A stretch of 64,000 nt of DNA, taken from positions 38,624,318 to 38,688,317 of the forward strand of contig CM060175.1 of the NCBI GenBank assembly GCA_030549775.1, in the 5' to 3' direction. The DNA is from Tamarix chinensis (Eukaryota; Streptophyta; Magnoliopsida; Caryophyllales; Tamaricaceae). Under the pieces are notes generated by a model. The model saw only the letters and a list, made by a program, of their open reading frames with translations, was not told the DNA's origin and did not search any database. Of the stretch, positions 11,201 to 22,930 are shown piece by piece. Every line of letters starts with the position of its first letter. Within the stretch, counting starts at the first letter, position 1. Both the position numbers and the translations under genes were made by a program.

Positions 11201-13076
11201 GAAATTATAATAATTTAATTTATAAATTAATAGAGTGTAATATTTTTGGGTAATAAGTTTATTTAATAATTTAATTAAATATAATTATATATATGGGTTT
11301 AAAAAGGATAATTTTAGTAAAATATTGGTTTGGAAAATTATTTAAATAAAATGAGTATGATAAAATAATAAAATATTTATTTTAATTTTATTAAATATCC
11401 CTATCCAATTTTATATACTAAAAAATATATAAAATAATTAAATTAAATGAATTTATAAGTTAATTTATCCCAAATAAAAGTTATTTATTAATTTGTAGAT
11501 TTTTAAAATTTGAGGGGATTATAAGTTTATAACTATTCTCGTCTACTAGAACGAACATGTACAACCAATCTTAACTCATGTCTTCTTTTACTTTAAATAA
11601 TTAGTATCTTATTCATATTTTAATGAGTATATAACATAATTAAGGCAAGCAAGATATCGACATACAAATATTAAGACCATCTTCAAAAGTTACTATTCAA
11701 TAAACTCCTAAAATCCTAATTTCATAGGTAAGTAATAACTCTTCCTATAAGACTCATATAATTACTCAAATTTAATATTCATCCTTTAAAATACTAATAT
11801 TAATAGTATATCTAGAATTCAGGGTCTAACTCTAATATTTCCACATGTAATAATAACATTATAGTTTTAAAGTCACTATTCCCTAATTAGGCCATTATCT
11901 CATTTTGAGAAATCCAAGATATTCAATAATCACTCCAAACACTATTTCTGATATTATTATCACATTTTAATATACCTAACAAGTGAAAATACAAAAATTT
12001 CCATATAAAACCATATTAACATAAATGCCCTCAAAATAACCGATAGCCCTTATTTTATGAAAATCTTATATCTTCAATAATCATTATTTTCCCAAACTCC
12101 ATTCATCGTCATACCTCTTGGATATACGTATTTCCCACTTATCATAATTTATTTTGCACAAATTATTCCTCTACAAAATACTGCTAATTAGCATAACAAC
12201 CTCATATTAGCACACCTTTCAACATTCATATTCTTTTTCTATCATAAAATCCATATTGTCATAACACAACATGAATAGAATACCTGTAATAATAACATGC
12301 TAAAACATATAACCATTTAGGCATTTAACACAACACCTTAAACATCGACTAGTATCCTTACCAATAAGGACACTAGTCTTTAAGCATATAAATCCTAAAC
12401 TACCTTCTATAAGATTACTGGTGTATCACCTACAAATATAAGATAATATATGATTGGGTCTGAAGATTAAAATTGAGGTAAAAGTTAAGGTAAAGGAGGA
12501 GTCAAAGAGAAGCTTGAGCTGTGTAGAAGTGTGGTGGAAGGTATAGTCATGCTATGGTGAAATTTTGGTGGTTTTAGGTGAGGTTTAGATGTGTAAAAAG
12601 GGGTGTATAGACAAAAAAACTAGGCTTCACTAGCATATGGTAGGTTGTTCTCACCTAAGACGTGAGCCAAGAAGTCTCATGGGTAGGCTTTGCGAATGAG
12701 GAACAATCGTGCTCATACAACACATAAACAGGTAATAACGAATAGGGATGCATAAGCGTATTGAGGTGGTGCGCAAGCCGTGTGAGTATGTAGGGGCAAA
12801 CCATGCTACCATGCACAAGCATAAGACAAGGAACATGAGTGGAGAATGACCGTGTGAGAGACCATTTGTGAGTCGTACACATCAAAAAATAAATCATCAC
12901 ACTAGAAAATAAAAGGGGAAAATGGAGGTGATGGTCGGTGATAATAAGGGAGAGAGATGTTGTGGTTGCGGTGTCTGATCCACCAAACACGAGATGATGC
13001 TTTGTGGCTATGGCGGTGCATGGATGGTGATTGTGATGGCTCAGCTCACAAAGTAGGGCAGTAATAGCTAAGAAGG

Positions 13077-13145
13077 ATGAAGAAGAAGAAGAGGAGGAGG
13101 AGGAGGAGGAGGAGGAGGATGAGGAGGAATATGATGATGAAGAAA
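13077..13145 (+). repeat. GAA/GAG microsatellite in Y1
   Basis: GAAGAAGAAGAGGAGGAGG-type run. It sits at the place where the other Y copies have a CTT/CTC or GAG tract (17430, 31935, 36330). Confidence 0.85.
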
Positions 13146-15408
13146 GGGAGAGGTAGCTCAGGTTAGATTTAGGGCATTAAATGCTGCAAATAAATAAGGG
13201 AGGGAGGGAGAAGTGAGTAGTGTATATATATGTGTATGGTGGTGGTGTTTGAAGGTGAAGAATGTAGCGGATGACTACGGTGATGAGAATGGAAGGGAAA
13301 TGATGCTAGTTCAGCAAAGGCACGAGGGTGATGGTGGGAGATGATGGTAGAGATGAAAGTTGTGTGTTGTCGGAGTTCAGAGAAACATACGCAAGACAGG
13401 AGAAGAAATTAAGAATTCAGCACAAGAAGGAGGTGGGAAAAAGGAGAAAGAAAAGGGAAAAAGGAAAAAAGCTTAAGTTAAAATTTTTATTAAATTTTAA
13501 TTGGCTAAAATAGGTGATATTAATAATATCAATCTACTAGGATTAAGGTTAGGTTACAAAATATGAATTACCTAGGTTAAATATTAAGATTAGGTTAAGA
13601 TTTTAGGATTAAGGAATTACGGTAAGGATATAATAATTTTTATTTAGATTATAATTGAATTAAGGTATTAATTATATGGGATTAGGTTTAGTAGAATTTT
13701 CGGGTATTACAGGTTTGGCCAGAGTGCGGTAGTTTTTATTCTTTTGGACTTATGTTTTGATACTATGCATAATGCTATAATATGATTGTTTAATAATGAC
13801 AACACACATCTTAGCATGAATTATTGAAAATATTGGGGTGTATTAAATGGTTCATAATTTATGGTATTCTCATTAAGTACTTTAGAATGTCTTAATGGAA
13901 AACCCGAATGAGTATGCTCTAACTTTAAGAGGATAGTGTAATCTCAATTCTTGGTTTAAATGGATAATCTTAAAGGATTAATCGAATCTAGGTTAAGCAC
14001 TAATGGAAATTCCACCACATAGTTAAAGGGTAAGAATGGTTAAGATAGAATTTTATGTGGATGTGATACTTAGATGTTACATGGGCCTTATGTGATAACA
14101 CAACCTTATAAAATAACACATTAATCATTTAACATGAGAGATGATCAAGCTGTGAATAGGTTTGCATTACCTGATCCTTAATTAGCTATTGATGGTTAGT
14201 CTGCCTCTAGGCATTTATTGGTGCCTTCGGGCTTTGCCTTTAGGTGATATCGTAGTAGATACTAGTATCTTATCTACTCTAGATATTGCTAATGTACTAG
14301 GAGGTATTAATAATAAAGGATCTTGTCACCTTAACAGTTTCTGGCTTTAATTGAACTTCATTTACATTTGTAATTACTTGGCTTCAGCCAAACTTTATGT
14401 CTATTGGTGATTACTTGGCTTCGGCCTAGACTTTATGTCCTATTGTTTGGATAGGCTTCCATAGCATGTGAGACCATGGGGTGGTTAATAGTCTCTTTCT
14501 CAATAAGATTAAGAATAAGGATATAGATAAAGAAATAGGAGGAGGAAAAGGAAAAAGGAATAATGGCTTGTAGATAGTTAATCTAATAGATCATGCACAA
14601 TTAAAAATGGGCCTAATGGAATACTAATGGAGGTGTATAGCAGAAAATCCTTGTAATATGTGGAATAAATTATAATTAATTATGCATTTCTAACCATAAC
14701 TTTTATATTGTATTGATACACATGATGAGCCAGGAATAGTCTAAGTTGTTGCATAACATGAAATCTAGATGCATTATATGATTATGCTAACACATGTACA
14801 CCTAAGTGTCATGTATAAGCATGCTATAGTATTCAATATAATTTTTATTATTGCATTTGGTCTAGTATGCTTGTGACTCCCGTTGAAGAGGTAACTTGGC
14901 TTACTCAAATTGTAGTATACTTATGTACCCATTTGTTCATTTACCTGCTCAATTTCTTGAGTAGAAGATTGTGTATGGGTTTTTGAGGATGGCTAGTAGT
15001 GGCCCTACGTCATATTGGGATTAGAGGTTTAAGAGTGTGAACATCCGAAGAATGTTGTTCAGTTCTTAATGGGCTTAGGGATATGCCGTACCGTCTTTTA
15101 TGCTTATTGTATCTATGTACTTTTGGTTTAATCTTTCTCTCATGTATTTGAATATGTTGGGGACCTGTCAAGGTCTTATTTTATAAACATTTTCTTTTAG
15201 TGTATATATATCATATTTTATGCACACTCTATGACTGTTTTGGTTAGTTTAGTTTCTTATCCTTGTATCTAACATGGGATGGGAATAAATCTTTATCCTT
15301 TGTTAGGTATGATGGTAACACCCCATTTGATCTAGTTGTTTGGTATCTATATACTTTTGTAATGTTTTAAAATAAAATTTTTCAGTAGTGAAAAAATGGA
15401 GTGTTATA

Positions 15409-15590
15409 GGTTGCTATTAGAACTCTAATTTATATCACTTCATTTAAAATATTATTAGCTAATACTGTAGTTTGGTTTAGAGCTCTAATTAAAACTGCTT
15501 CATTCTAAATATTTTTAGATGCTGCCATAGGTTGGTTTTAGAGTTATAATATTATACTATTTCATTATAAAATACTTTTTAATTTATACC
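15409..15590 (+). repeat. decayed tRNA-Met primer site and triplicated 60-base unit of element Z
   Basis: Two bases after the LTR end, the sequence TTGCTATTAGAACTCT differs at only a few positions from the standard tRNA-Met primer site TGGTATCAGAGC plus CTC. Two further related units begin at 15471 (TTTGGTTTAGAGCTCTAATT) and 15531 (GTTGGTTTTAGAGTTATAAT), so a segment of about 60 bases that includes the primer site is present three times in tandem. Confidence 0.6.
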
Positions 15591-16963
15591 ACGTGTTAGT
15601 GTTATGACATTATTATGAATTTCTTGACCTTTCAAATATGTTAAGGTAGCATCATCGATAGTTTTAACGCTTTTCCAATTACTCTAATTGTTGAGTGGGG
15701 GTTCAAGTACTTTCAAACTTGAAAATTTCTGTGAGTGAGAGTGGATTATGTATCTGTTGTAGATAGTTTTGTATTAATGATGTTGTGTAGTCCTTAAATC
15801 TCATTAATTGAATTATTATTAATTAGTCCTTGTATTTAGGAGTTGATGGTTGCCAATTGTCATTATGAGTACATCAAGGAATTTATGGAGATTGTTGGTG
15901 TCTACATAGAAGTCCAAATTAGAGCACCACAACCACTACCAGTGGAAGTACAAGTCCTAGCAACAGAAGATTGGCTCAAGAAGGTATAGCATCATCATCC
16001 TTTAGTCTTTAAGGCTCAAGAAGACATTGAAATCATGGAGAGATGGGTTAGGGATATGGAAAATCCTTTACTAATTGTGAGTGTCCGTTGGATAGGAGAG
16101 TTGATGTGGTAGTGTACTAAATGACGGGATGAGAAGACACATGGTGTAGGAGCATCCGACATAGAAGCGAATAGCCTATTATTTGATCTGGACCCTTCCT
16201 TGAGGTGCTTTGAGCTTGATTATTCCCCTAATAATCTCTATATGAAAGGTTATGATAAGTCTATGGCCCTTTGGCAGGGAGGCATGTTGATAGATAATTA
16301 CTACACTAATTTCATGGAATTGCTCTAATTCATTTCTACTAGATGTATACAACAGTCACAAACTCATAGAGTTCCTCCATCACCAACTAGTGTTGTTAAC
16401 CATACCATTTAGCATAGGGGTTAGTAGCCCCGCATATTTCAACAAGGGTAGGGGTTAGTTAGTGCTATAGGTATTCCTTCAGGAGGCCACCTAAAAATGA
16501 TTAGCTAGACTGTGGAGATGGTTAAGTCAGTGTGGTAAATGGTATGCTTACTGCTTTAACCTTTTCAACATGCTTATTGTGTAACTCTGATGCATCACAT
16601 TCTTTTATGCCTTCCTCATTCATAGCTTGAGCTACTTTATCTCCTTCTTATAGTATTTCTACTTCATTTATCTTGAATTCAAGGGATAGGATTGCATGCT
16701 CTAGACATTATAGAGGGGGTCATTTAATAGTTAAGGGAGTAAGCTTTCCCTTATATCTCATAGAATTAGAGTTGCACAATATTTGTATGATCGTAGGCAT
16801 GGGCATGCTGGAGAAGTATCGAGCACTAATGGATATGTGCTAGTGTGTGTAGTTCATCAAGGAGCAAAGGGTGTTAGGGTCTCCTATCAGAATTGTGAAG
16901 CTAACCCCTCATTAAAGGTCATATAGGCAATCATGTTGAGTACCCTCATTTATAAGGGGGTAT
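15590..16963 (+). pseudogene. element Z gag and protease remnant
   Basis: Decayed coding of a Del/Tekay-type Ty3/gypsy element. Around 16030-16110 a frame reads AERW-like residues followed by MEN and a conserved Cys-Pro spacing typical of the gag capsid region. Around 16600-16850 a frame with HSFMPSSFIA, then a Leu/Ile-rich stretch and IVGMGMLEKY, corresponds to the retropepsin region after its catalytic Asp. Stops and frameshifts are frequent. The remnant is cut at 16963 by element A. The RT N-terminal half that should follow is absent from the window; pol resumes only in mid-RT at 36732. Confidence 0.6.
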
Positions 16964-17606
16964 TGTAATACCCCAAAATATGCTTAGCCTAATCACATTC
17001 CATTAACGTCCTAATTTAATTATAATCCTATGAAAATCTTATTTTAATCTTAGCCCAATTCCTTAATCCCAAAACTTTAACTGAATCCGAAACCTAGACT
17101 CAGATAAATCATTATTTGTAAAATTAAATAAAAACCCACTAAAAACTATTGTTAATCCTAACCATTTTAGCTAATCTAAATCCAAATAAACTAAACCCTA
17201 AATATGTTTCTCTTTTCTTTTTTTTCTTTTTATTTTATTTCTTCTCCTTCTCCCGTCAACCTTAGCCATAAGGTTTTATTTTGCTGCTACTTGCTTTGTA
17301 ACTTCCATTTCTCCTCTGCAGCTACACCATCTCCAACCATCCCCATCTATCAACCTCTCTTCTTTTTATCTTCTCCTTCTACTTCTCTTATCCCTAGTGA
17401 CCTTCACACACACACACACCCTACTCCCTGCCACTCTTCTTCTTCCTCTTATCTTTACGCAACCCAAACACATAACCATCCCCATCACCTGCCATTGTTC
17501 CCAACATTCAACCATCTTTTCCCCTCCACCACCCTACACTATTGATCACACGCCTCCCTCTTCTATCACATTTCCTATTCTCAATTCACTCCACATGCAC
17601 ACGTGC

Positions 17607-17607
<1 letters not shown>

Positions 17608-17653
<46 letters not shown>
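17608..17653. repeat. (TA)n microsatellite, 23 units
   Basis: An uninterrupted TA run. The matching place in the sister LTR copy at 32256-32277 has (CA)n instead, and the reverse copy has CA/TG at 36071-36094. Confidence 0.97.
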
Positions 17654-17655
<2 letters not shown>

Positions 17656-19339
17656 ACCCTATCCTCTCTTCCTCTTGGTTTGTCCTCCACTCAACCATTT
17701 TTTTTATGTTAAAAATCCTACACGAGCCTCCCCTTCCTTCTCATTTATTTCTTCTTTTCTTCTCCCTCTTCCTCCTTCTTTCTCTTGTTTTTGGCATGCC
17801 ACCACCATCTCCACCACTGTGCACCACCACAACCATCACTCACTACCCTTTGGCCAGTGGATCGACCACTAAGATCACTCTAAGCTTCCCTAACACTGTC
17901 ACTAGCCATCGCCGCTGACCACCTATTCTTTTCCCTTCTTCTTTCTCTCATTCGTCATATTTTTACAAAGATCTTAGCCTCAAGCACGATCATGCAACAC
18001 TAAAATTTCCTATCGCATGCCAGTGTAACCCAACACTGCCTGCTCGTGCACCCCTACACACCCGCGCATAATCTAAACACACTCCTATGCACATCTAGTC
18101 AACTTGTGAACTGATTGCCCAGGGATCTAGCATGATTGTGCCACTTTTCACTACCAGGCCATGCACAATTCTTCCTCTCAACCTAGGTGTGTACCGCCTG
18201 TAGCACAACCATGTAACCCGCATTTTTTGGCCATACACCCCTATTTTCATTAAAACCTTGTCCAAACACCACAAATGTTTTACCATAGGTCCACCACATA
18301 TTCTTCTACTTATCCACAAATCCCAAGCTTCTATTTAACTATGGTTATTTTTTTCCCCTCAATTCCTTAACTTTCCTTCTGTTGAACTCTTCAAGTCTAA
18401 CCATTAATTTTGTTGTGTTTTTTAGGTTGTATTCCGATGGCTTTGGAGGAGGAAGTCTAGAATTTGTGTACTTAGAGCCTAGTGTCATAGTTAGTAATGA
18501 TACTATTAGATGTTTAGGGTTTTTGTAATATTTTCTTGTATGGTTATATGTGATTTTCATGATATTGTTGATATATGATGTAACATGAGTTGATCAGGGC
18601 ATTTTATGATGATATGCATATTATGTTGAAAGGAAGTAACAATGGGTAAGAGGTACCATTATGCTTTTATTGTTATAATGTCATATTTGTTGAAATATAT
18701 CTTATGGCATGAAATATGGGTTAAATGAGCTTTGATAAGTGGATATAAGTATTTCCATAAAGCATGATGATAATTAGTGGATTTGACAAATAATATGTGT
18801 GGAAGGTATAATATTTTATAAATGTTATTATTTGTGCTTAAAGGTAATTTGGTCTTTATAGGGTAATAAGGAAATTTTGGTATTTTATGTGTAAGGTGGA
18901 TTAGAATATGATAATGATATCATGTGGAAAGCTTGGAAGTATTATTATTGTTTTGGGGTCCTTAAATTAATTAATGGCTAATTTAGGATATAATCTCTTA
19001 TAATTATAATATCATTATCCCATGTGTAAATCTAGAAGTTATTCAAATCCTGAATATTTTGTTAATGTTTGACCTTATGAGGTTATCTTTAGGAATTGGT
19101 AATAATGTAAATTTCATGGGAGGTGTTATGAAAAATCTACGGCATTCGAGTTTTGAAGATTTATGTGAGTAAAACATAGCACCCTTAAGATTTTTGTGAC
19201 CTTCCAATAAGTCACTCTCAAAATTTGGCATGCATTATGTACATATCTGTTTTAATGTGTTCTATTTCTGGGAATCAATATTGAATAAGATACTAATCAC
19301 TTAAAGAAAAAAAGCACGTGAGTAGGGTTAAGGTGATAT

Positions 19340-19760
19340 ATATATTCCCATTCCACCTGGGTGAATAATGGCTCGGGAGCATTTTTCCCTAAGAAGATGA
19401 TGTTTTTAATCTTCGTTCCACTGAAAAGAATAGTGGCTCAGGAGCATTTTACTCCAAGAAGATGTTTTGATCCATTCCACCGGATTAAGAATAATGGAGA
19501 CCCTACTCATCATGAAATGAAAATGTAACAGTATAATCCATGGAAAAGATACTAATGATTTAAAGTGTAAGAGTATGTGAGTCAGGACCAAGGTGATGTT
19601 TTTATATATATGTCCAGTTCCACAAGAGAGAATAGTAATTTAGGAGCGTGTTGAAGGTGATGTTTTTAGATCCATTCTATCAGATAATAATAGTGGCTTA
19701 TATGTATTATCCATGAGAAGGTTTTTTAGATTGTTCCACCAATTTGAGAATAGTGTGGTT
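19340..19760 (+). repeat. decayed CCGGTGG-type array in the element A LTR
   Basis: Units read TTCCACC...GAATAATGGCTCGGGAGCA and TTCCACCGG...AATAATGGAGACC, the reverse-sense counterpart of the X arrays. GTCCAGTTCCAC and GATCCATTC replace the palindrome in some units. The motif is much weaker here than in X elements. Confidence 0.65.
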
Positions 19761-20398
19761 CCTACCCTCAATGTTTATAAAAGAATGAAAATGGATTATA
19801 TCTAAAAGAGACCTAGATCATTATTCGTCTTATGAGATGGTTTCATTTATCTACTTGTATACCTTATTATCTGTTGTGAAAGCATACTCTATTTGTATCC
19901 CTATTTTGATAGTATTGTTCCCTTACTCAATATTTAGCGTACTGACCACTTGTTTGATGAATGTTGCTCATTCCCACGAGTAGGAGACCTTGATTCTTAT
20001 ATGTATATCTGAAAATATCCACTAGAGGATTATAATACCTATGAGGCCTTATGTAGGGATGGTTGCCTTCATCTATATTAGGGATTGGGTGAAGAGTAAT
20101 GTTATCTGGTAGATGTATTTAACCGGATACCATTTTAGATTTTTGGTCCATGGTATATCTTCTTTTTTATTTTGTATTGTTAATTCAGATTTAAGCTCCA
20201 AAATCATTATTGTATTATAAATGTTTCTTTTATTTCTAATTTCCATGCGTTACTCTAAATGTTTTAGCCTTGTGATTCATGTAAGGATCATTTTATAAGC
20301 CAGACTTATGTCAATTCTGGTGGTAACCTTGAATATTTTAATTATTTACTTTCACTATAAAATGAAATTTTTCACTAGTGAAAATTGAGGTGTTATTA

Positions 20399-21560
20399 CC
20401 ATGTTTTGGTTTTCAAAATTCAGTTTTCAACGATCTCTCATTTGATTTTAATGGTCTATTTCACACTTTAGAAAACCCATTTTCTTTTTCAAAACTCCGA
20501 TTCACTTATGAGGAATCGAGTATGGGTAACCTAGGTGGCCTTGAAATGTGAATATGCGTATTATGTGTTAGTAAGCTATGAAGGTTTTTCCCTAACACAT
20601 TTTCTATCTTGTAGCTTGTTAGTCATCATGGCACTTAATGGCCATGTTGGTTGTTTGGAAGAGACATTCGAGGTGTTTATTGAATTCATTTGACGCCAGC
20701 CTTAGCTGCCACCTCCACCTTCACATCACCCACAGGAGGGTATCAGAGAATACTAGTTTCGGAGAGTTATAGAAAATCACCCGTTGATCTATGTTGTAGA
20801 TGAGGACCCGACCATCCTAGAGTGATGGTTTGGGATTTGGATAGGATTTTTATGGCAGTTGATTATCCACCTACTCTTAAGGTAGGTATTATAGTATTCT
20901 TCTTGTGTGGGGTTATTAACACCTAGTGGGTAGTCATCGTGTATAAGATGGAACTCGGATGTCCTAGGAAGACTTCAAGGTGGCGCTTTATTCTAAGTTT
21001 TACCTTGATAGTCTTAAGAGAGATAAGCTGAAGGAGTTCATGTAGTTGACTTAGTGGAGCATGATGGCGAGGTAGTACCACACTCGGTTTACAGAGTTGC
21101 TGATGTTCACACTAGGGGTTGTAGCTAATGAGTCGATTCTGGTTTACCAGTTTGAGCAAGGACTCCACTTTAGCATCTAGAGAATGATCTGTGCCATGAC
21201 ATTTCAGGACTTAGCCATATTGTTTGAGAAGGGGTGTATTGCCACTACATTGGTTCAGGAGTAGAATTCTATTTTAGGTAAGAAGAAGCCGGAGTTGTAG
21301 GGTTCTAGAGGCAAAATCTAGTGCCAAGGATGAGGACCTCCAAGGTTTCAACAGAGAGGTTAGAAAAAATCTTAGGGAGGTTGGTAGAGGCATTAGGGTT
21401 AGTCAAGAAGTCAGAGTATATCTTGGGGTCAGTTAAGGCACTTCATGTGCCATTTCTTTGGTTAGGATTATCCACGGCGAAGTTGTCTGTGCGGTCCAAT
21501 TTGGTGTAGGACGTGTGGTCAGCTAGGTCACCAGTCTTTTGAGTGTCTGTGTCAGTAGGG
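20399..21560 (+). pseudogene. element A gag remnant
   Basis: Decayed nucleocapsid-precursor coding of a Del/Tekay-type element. The frame at about 20990-21240 reads FYSKFYLDSLKRDKLKEFM, then RFTELLMF and FEQGLHFSI, matching the order of the conserved plant retrotransposon gag domain (capsid). A Cys-rich patch near 21490-21550 (TGTGCGGTCC, TGTGTC) marks the zinc knuckle. Many TAG stops interrupt it. The region 20399-20640 is the untranslated leader, with no recognised primer site. Confidence 0.6.
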
Positions 21561-22440
21561 TCAGTATCAATAGCAAACATCACTAATTCTGTAGCAGTAA
21601 GCTTTTCAGCAATGGACCTACTAGCAGCCTCAGTAGCAACTTAAGTAAAGAGCATTTGCCCCACCCAGTGAGCAGCCTAAAGAGACTCAAGGGAGACCAT
21701 AGGGGCCTCAGCCTTTCCTTTATAAGGGAGGAGGTCAGTCTCAGAGCTGTAGAGGGTATCATGGAGGATACAAGGAATGATAGTCAGGGGAGTGCCTGAA
21801 TTTCATCAGCCAGGCAGAGGTTGACAGATAGTTAAATGTGGTTACTGGTACGTTCTCAATCCTGTCATTACCTGTTTATATATTGTTTGATTGAGGAGCA
21901 TCTATTTCATTTGTGTCTTCCTCATTTGTTGCTAAAGCTACATTGACTTCATATTCTTCTATATCTATATCTATGTTGTACATTCTAGGGATAGATTGGC
22001 TTGTACTAGGCTCTACTTGAATATGGCCTTAGAGATAGGTGGCGTAGACTTCCTAGTAGATATGGTTGAGATGGACCTTAAGATTTTGACATTATCCTTG
22101 GGATAGATATGTTAAGGAGGTATAAGGTAGTGATAGATTGTTCCCAAGAGTGAGTTGTGTTGTGAGGACCTCAGGGTGCTAGGGTCTATTACAATAGATG
22201 TAAGCCTAGGCCTACAACAAAGGTCGTATCTACCCATATATTGTATTCCTTAGTATGGAGAGGTTACTCTATATTTTTGTGTAGAGTTCAAGAGCTGAAT
22301 AAGGATATGTTAGCATTAGAGGGCATTCTAGTTGTTCGAGAGTTTCCTAGCATGTTTCCTAAGGAGATTCTAGGTAAGCTACTGGTATGGGAGATATATT
22401 TCCCCATGGAGTTTATACCAAGGGCTGAATCTATTTCTAA
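21561..22440 (+). pseudogene. element A protease remnant and linker
   Basis: Decayed aspartic-protease region. A frame near 22020-22180 reads LEIGGVDFLVDMVEMDLKILTLSLG followed by RRYKVVIDC, the pattern seen C-terminal to the retropepsin active site in Tekay-type polyproteins. The catalytic Asp-Ser/Thr-Gly itself is not readable in the decayed stretch 21860-21960. A linker with LEGILVVREFPSMFP (22310-22360) leads into RT, as in intact relatives. Confidence 0.6.
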
Positions 22441-22930
22441 GGCATCCTACTGAATGACACCGGTAGAGTTAAGGGAGTTGAAGACTCAGTTGGAGGATTT
22501 GTTGGCTCACAGGTATATCTGGCCGAGTGTGTATCCATGGGGAGCACTTGTGTCATTTGTGAAGAAGAAAGATGGGGGCCTTCGCTTGTGTATAGATTAC
22601 CGAGGGTTGAATAAATTGATGGTGAAGAACCACTATCCACTTTTAAGGATAGACAACTTATTTGATCACATTTGGGGTGCTTCGACCTTCTCTAAGGTTG
22701 ACTTGAGGTCGGTTTATCATGAGTTGTGCATTGCACAATAGACATCATGAAGACAATCTTTAGGACATGGTACAAGCACTACGAGTTTATGGTGATGCCA
22801 TTTGGACTTACTAATGTGCTACCATTTTTATGAACTTGATGATCATGATATTCCAATTATATCTCAATCAATTTGTTGTGGTTTTCATTGATGATATTCT
22901 AGTTTACTCTCAGAGTAGATAGGAGCATGA
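22441..22930 (+). pseudogene. element A reverse transcriptase remnant
   Basis: RNA-dependent DNA polymerase domain of a Ty3/gypsy element. The frame 22454-22741 is nearly intact for 95 codons and contains the family blocks [28 protein letters not shown], a [10 protein letters not shown] block and [13 protein letters not shown]. It then stops at a TAG (22739-22741). Further blocks follow in shifted frames: a PFGLTN block at 22800 and FIDDILVYS at about 22890, where FIDD is the polymerase active-site motif. Stops and small indels rule out function. Confidence 0.85.

Larger units (their letters stand above)
6703..11531 (-). mobile_element. X1: 4.8 kb solo-LTR-like element inserted in Y1
   Basis: Starts TGTAACACCCCCAAAATTTA and is flanked by the 5-base duplication ACTAT (6698-6702 and 11532-11536). 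Removing it restores the phrase GCCACTATTCTCGTCTA, also present intact at about 6438, so the insertion is certain. The right end is imperfect (GAGGGGATTATAAGTTTATA rather than GGGGTATTACA). In order it holds a GTACTGAGTAA core (7140), the palindromic array, an ATTACC minisatellite, AT-rich DNA, and a purine-rich block of about 1 kb. No gag or pol remains are seen, so I read it as a solo LTR; a non-autonomous LTR element is the alternative. Confidence 0.75.
5677..13711 (-). mobile_element. Y1: long solo-LTR-like element, split by X1
   Basis: Pieces 5677-6702 and 11537-13711 (about 3.2 kb). The left end reads TATAACACCCTAAAATTTAC and the right end TTTTCGGGTATTACA, the same terminal pair (in reverse sense) as the 16964-20398 LTR. 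The interior matches that LTR in reverse: GTACTGAGTAAGG at 6148, the CCACTATTCT array at 6290-6702, and a purine-rich right third. The flanks belong to the Z LTR. A clean 5-base target duplication is not visible; GATTT on the left against GGTTT on the right is the nearest. No protein coding remains. Confidence 0.65.
4162..15408 (+). mobile_element. 5' LTR of Ty3/gypsy element Z (5'-truncated, with nested insertions)
   Basis: The host-LTR pieces are 4162-5676 and 13712-15408. They align in order with the 3' LTR pieces at 39719-40158 and 50016-52555: shared phrases run through the CTT tract, the TAAGTTTGTTTTA region, and the end AGTAGTGAAAAAATGG. The first 420 or so bases present in the 3' LTR are missing here, so the left edge is a truncation. 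The right edge is followed within two bases by a decayed tRNA-Met primer site. The two LTRs differ at roughly one site in five in the stretch compared by eye, which makes this the oldest insertion of the set, as its outermost position also implies. Confidence 0.75.
16964..20398 (+). mobile_element. Y-type LTR of element A (3.4 kb)
   Basis: Begins TGTAATACCCCAAAATATGC and ends near TTTCACTAGTGAAAATTGAGGTGTTATTA. The possible target duplicate on the left is GGTAT (16959-16963); the right partner is lost. In order it carries CT-rich DNA, a TA microsatellite, AT-rich DNA, the decayed array (19340-19760) and the TTACTCAATATTTAGCG core (19923). Gag-pol remains follow directly, so it is best read as the 5' LTR of A. 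A clear tRNA-Met primer site is not visible after it, a weak point. Partial copies lie at 31584-33512 (same sense), 33513-36731 and 5677-13711 (reverse). Confidence 0.7.

Noticed and set aside
17204..17918. Ser/Thr/Pro-rich frames in the element A LTR
   Set aside because: CT-rich LTR DNA including a TA run. The sister copy at 31785-32547 is similar only because the DNA is homologous, and registers are not preserved.
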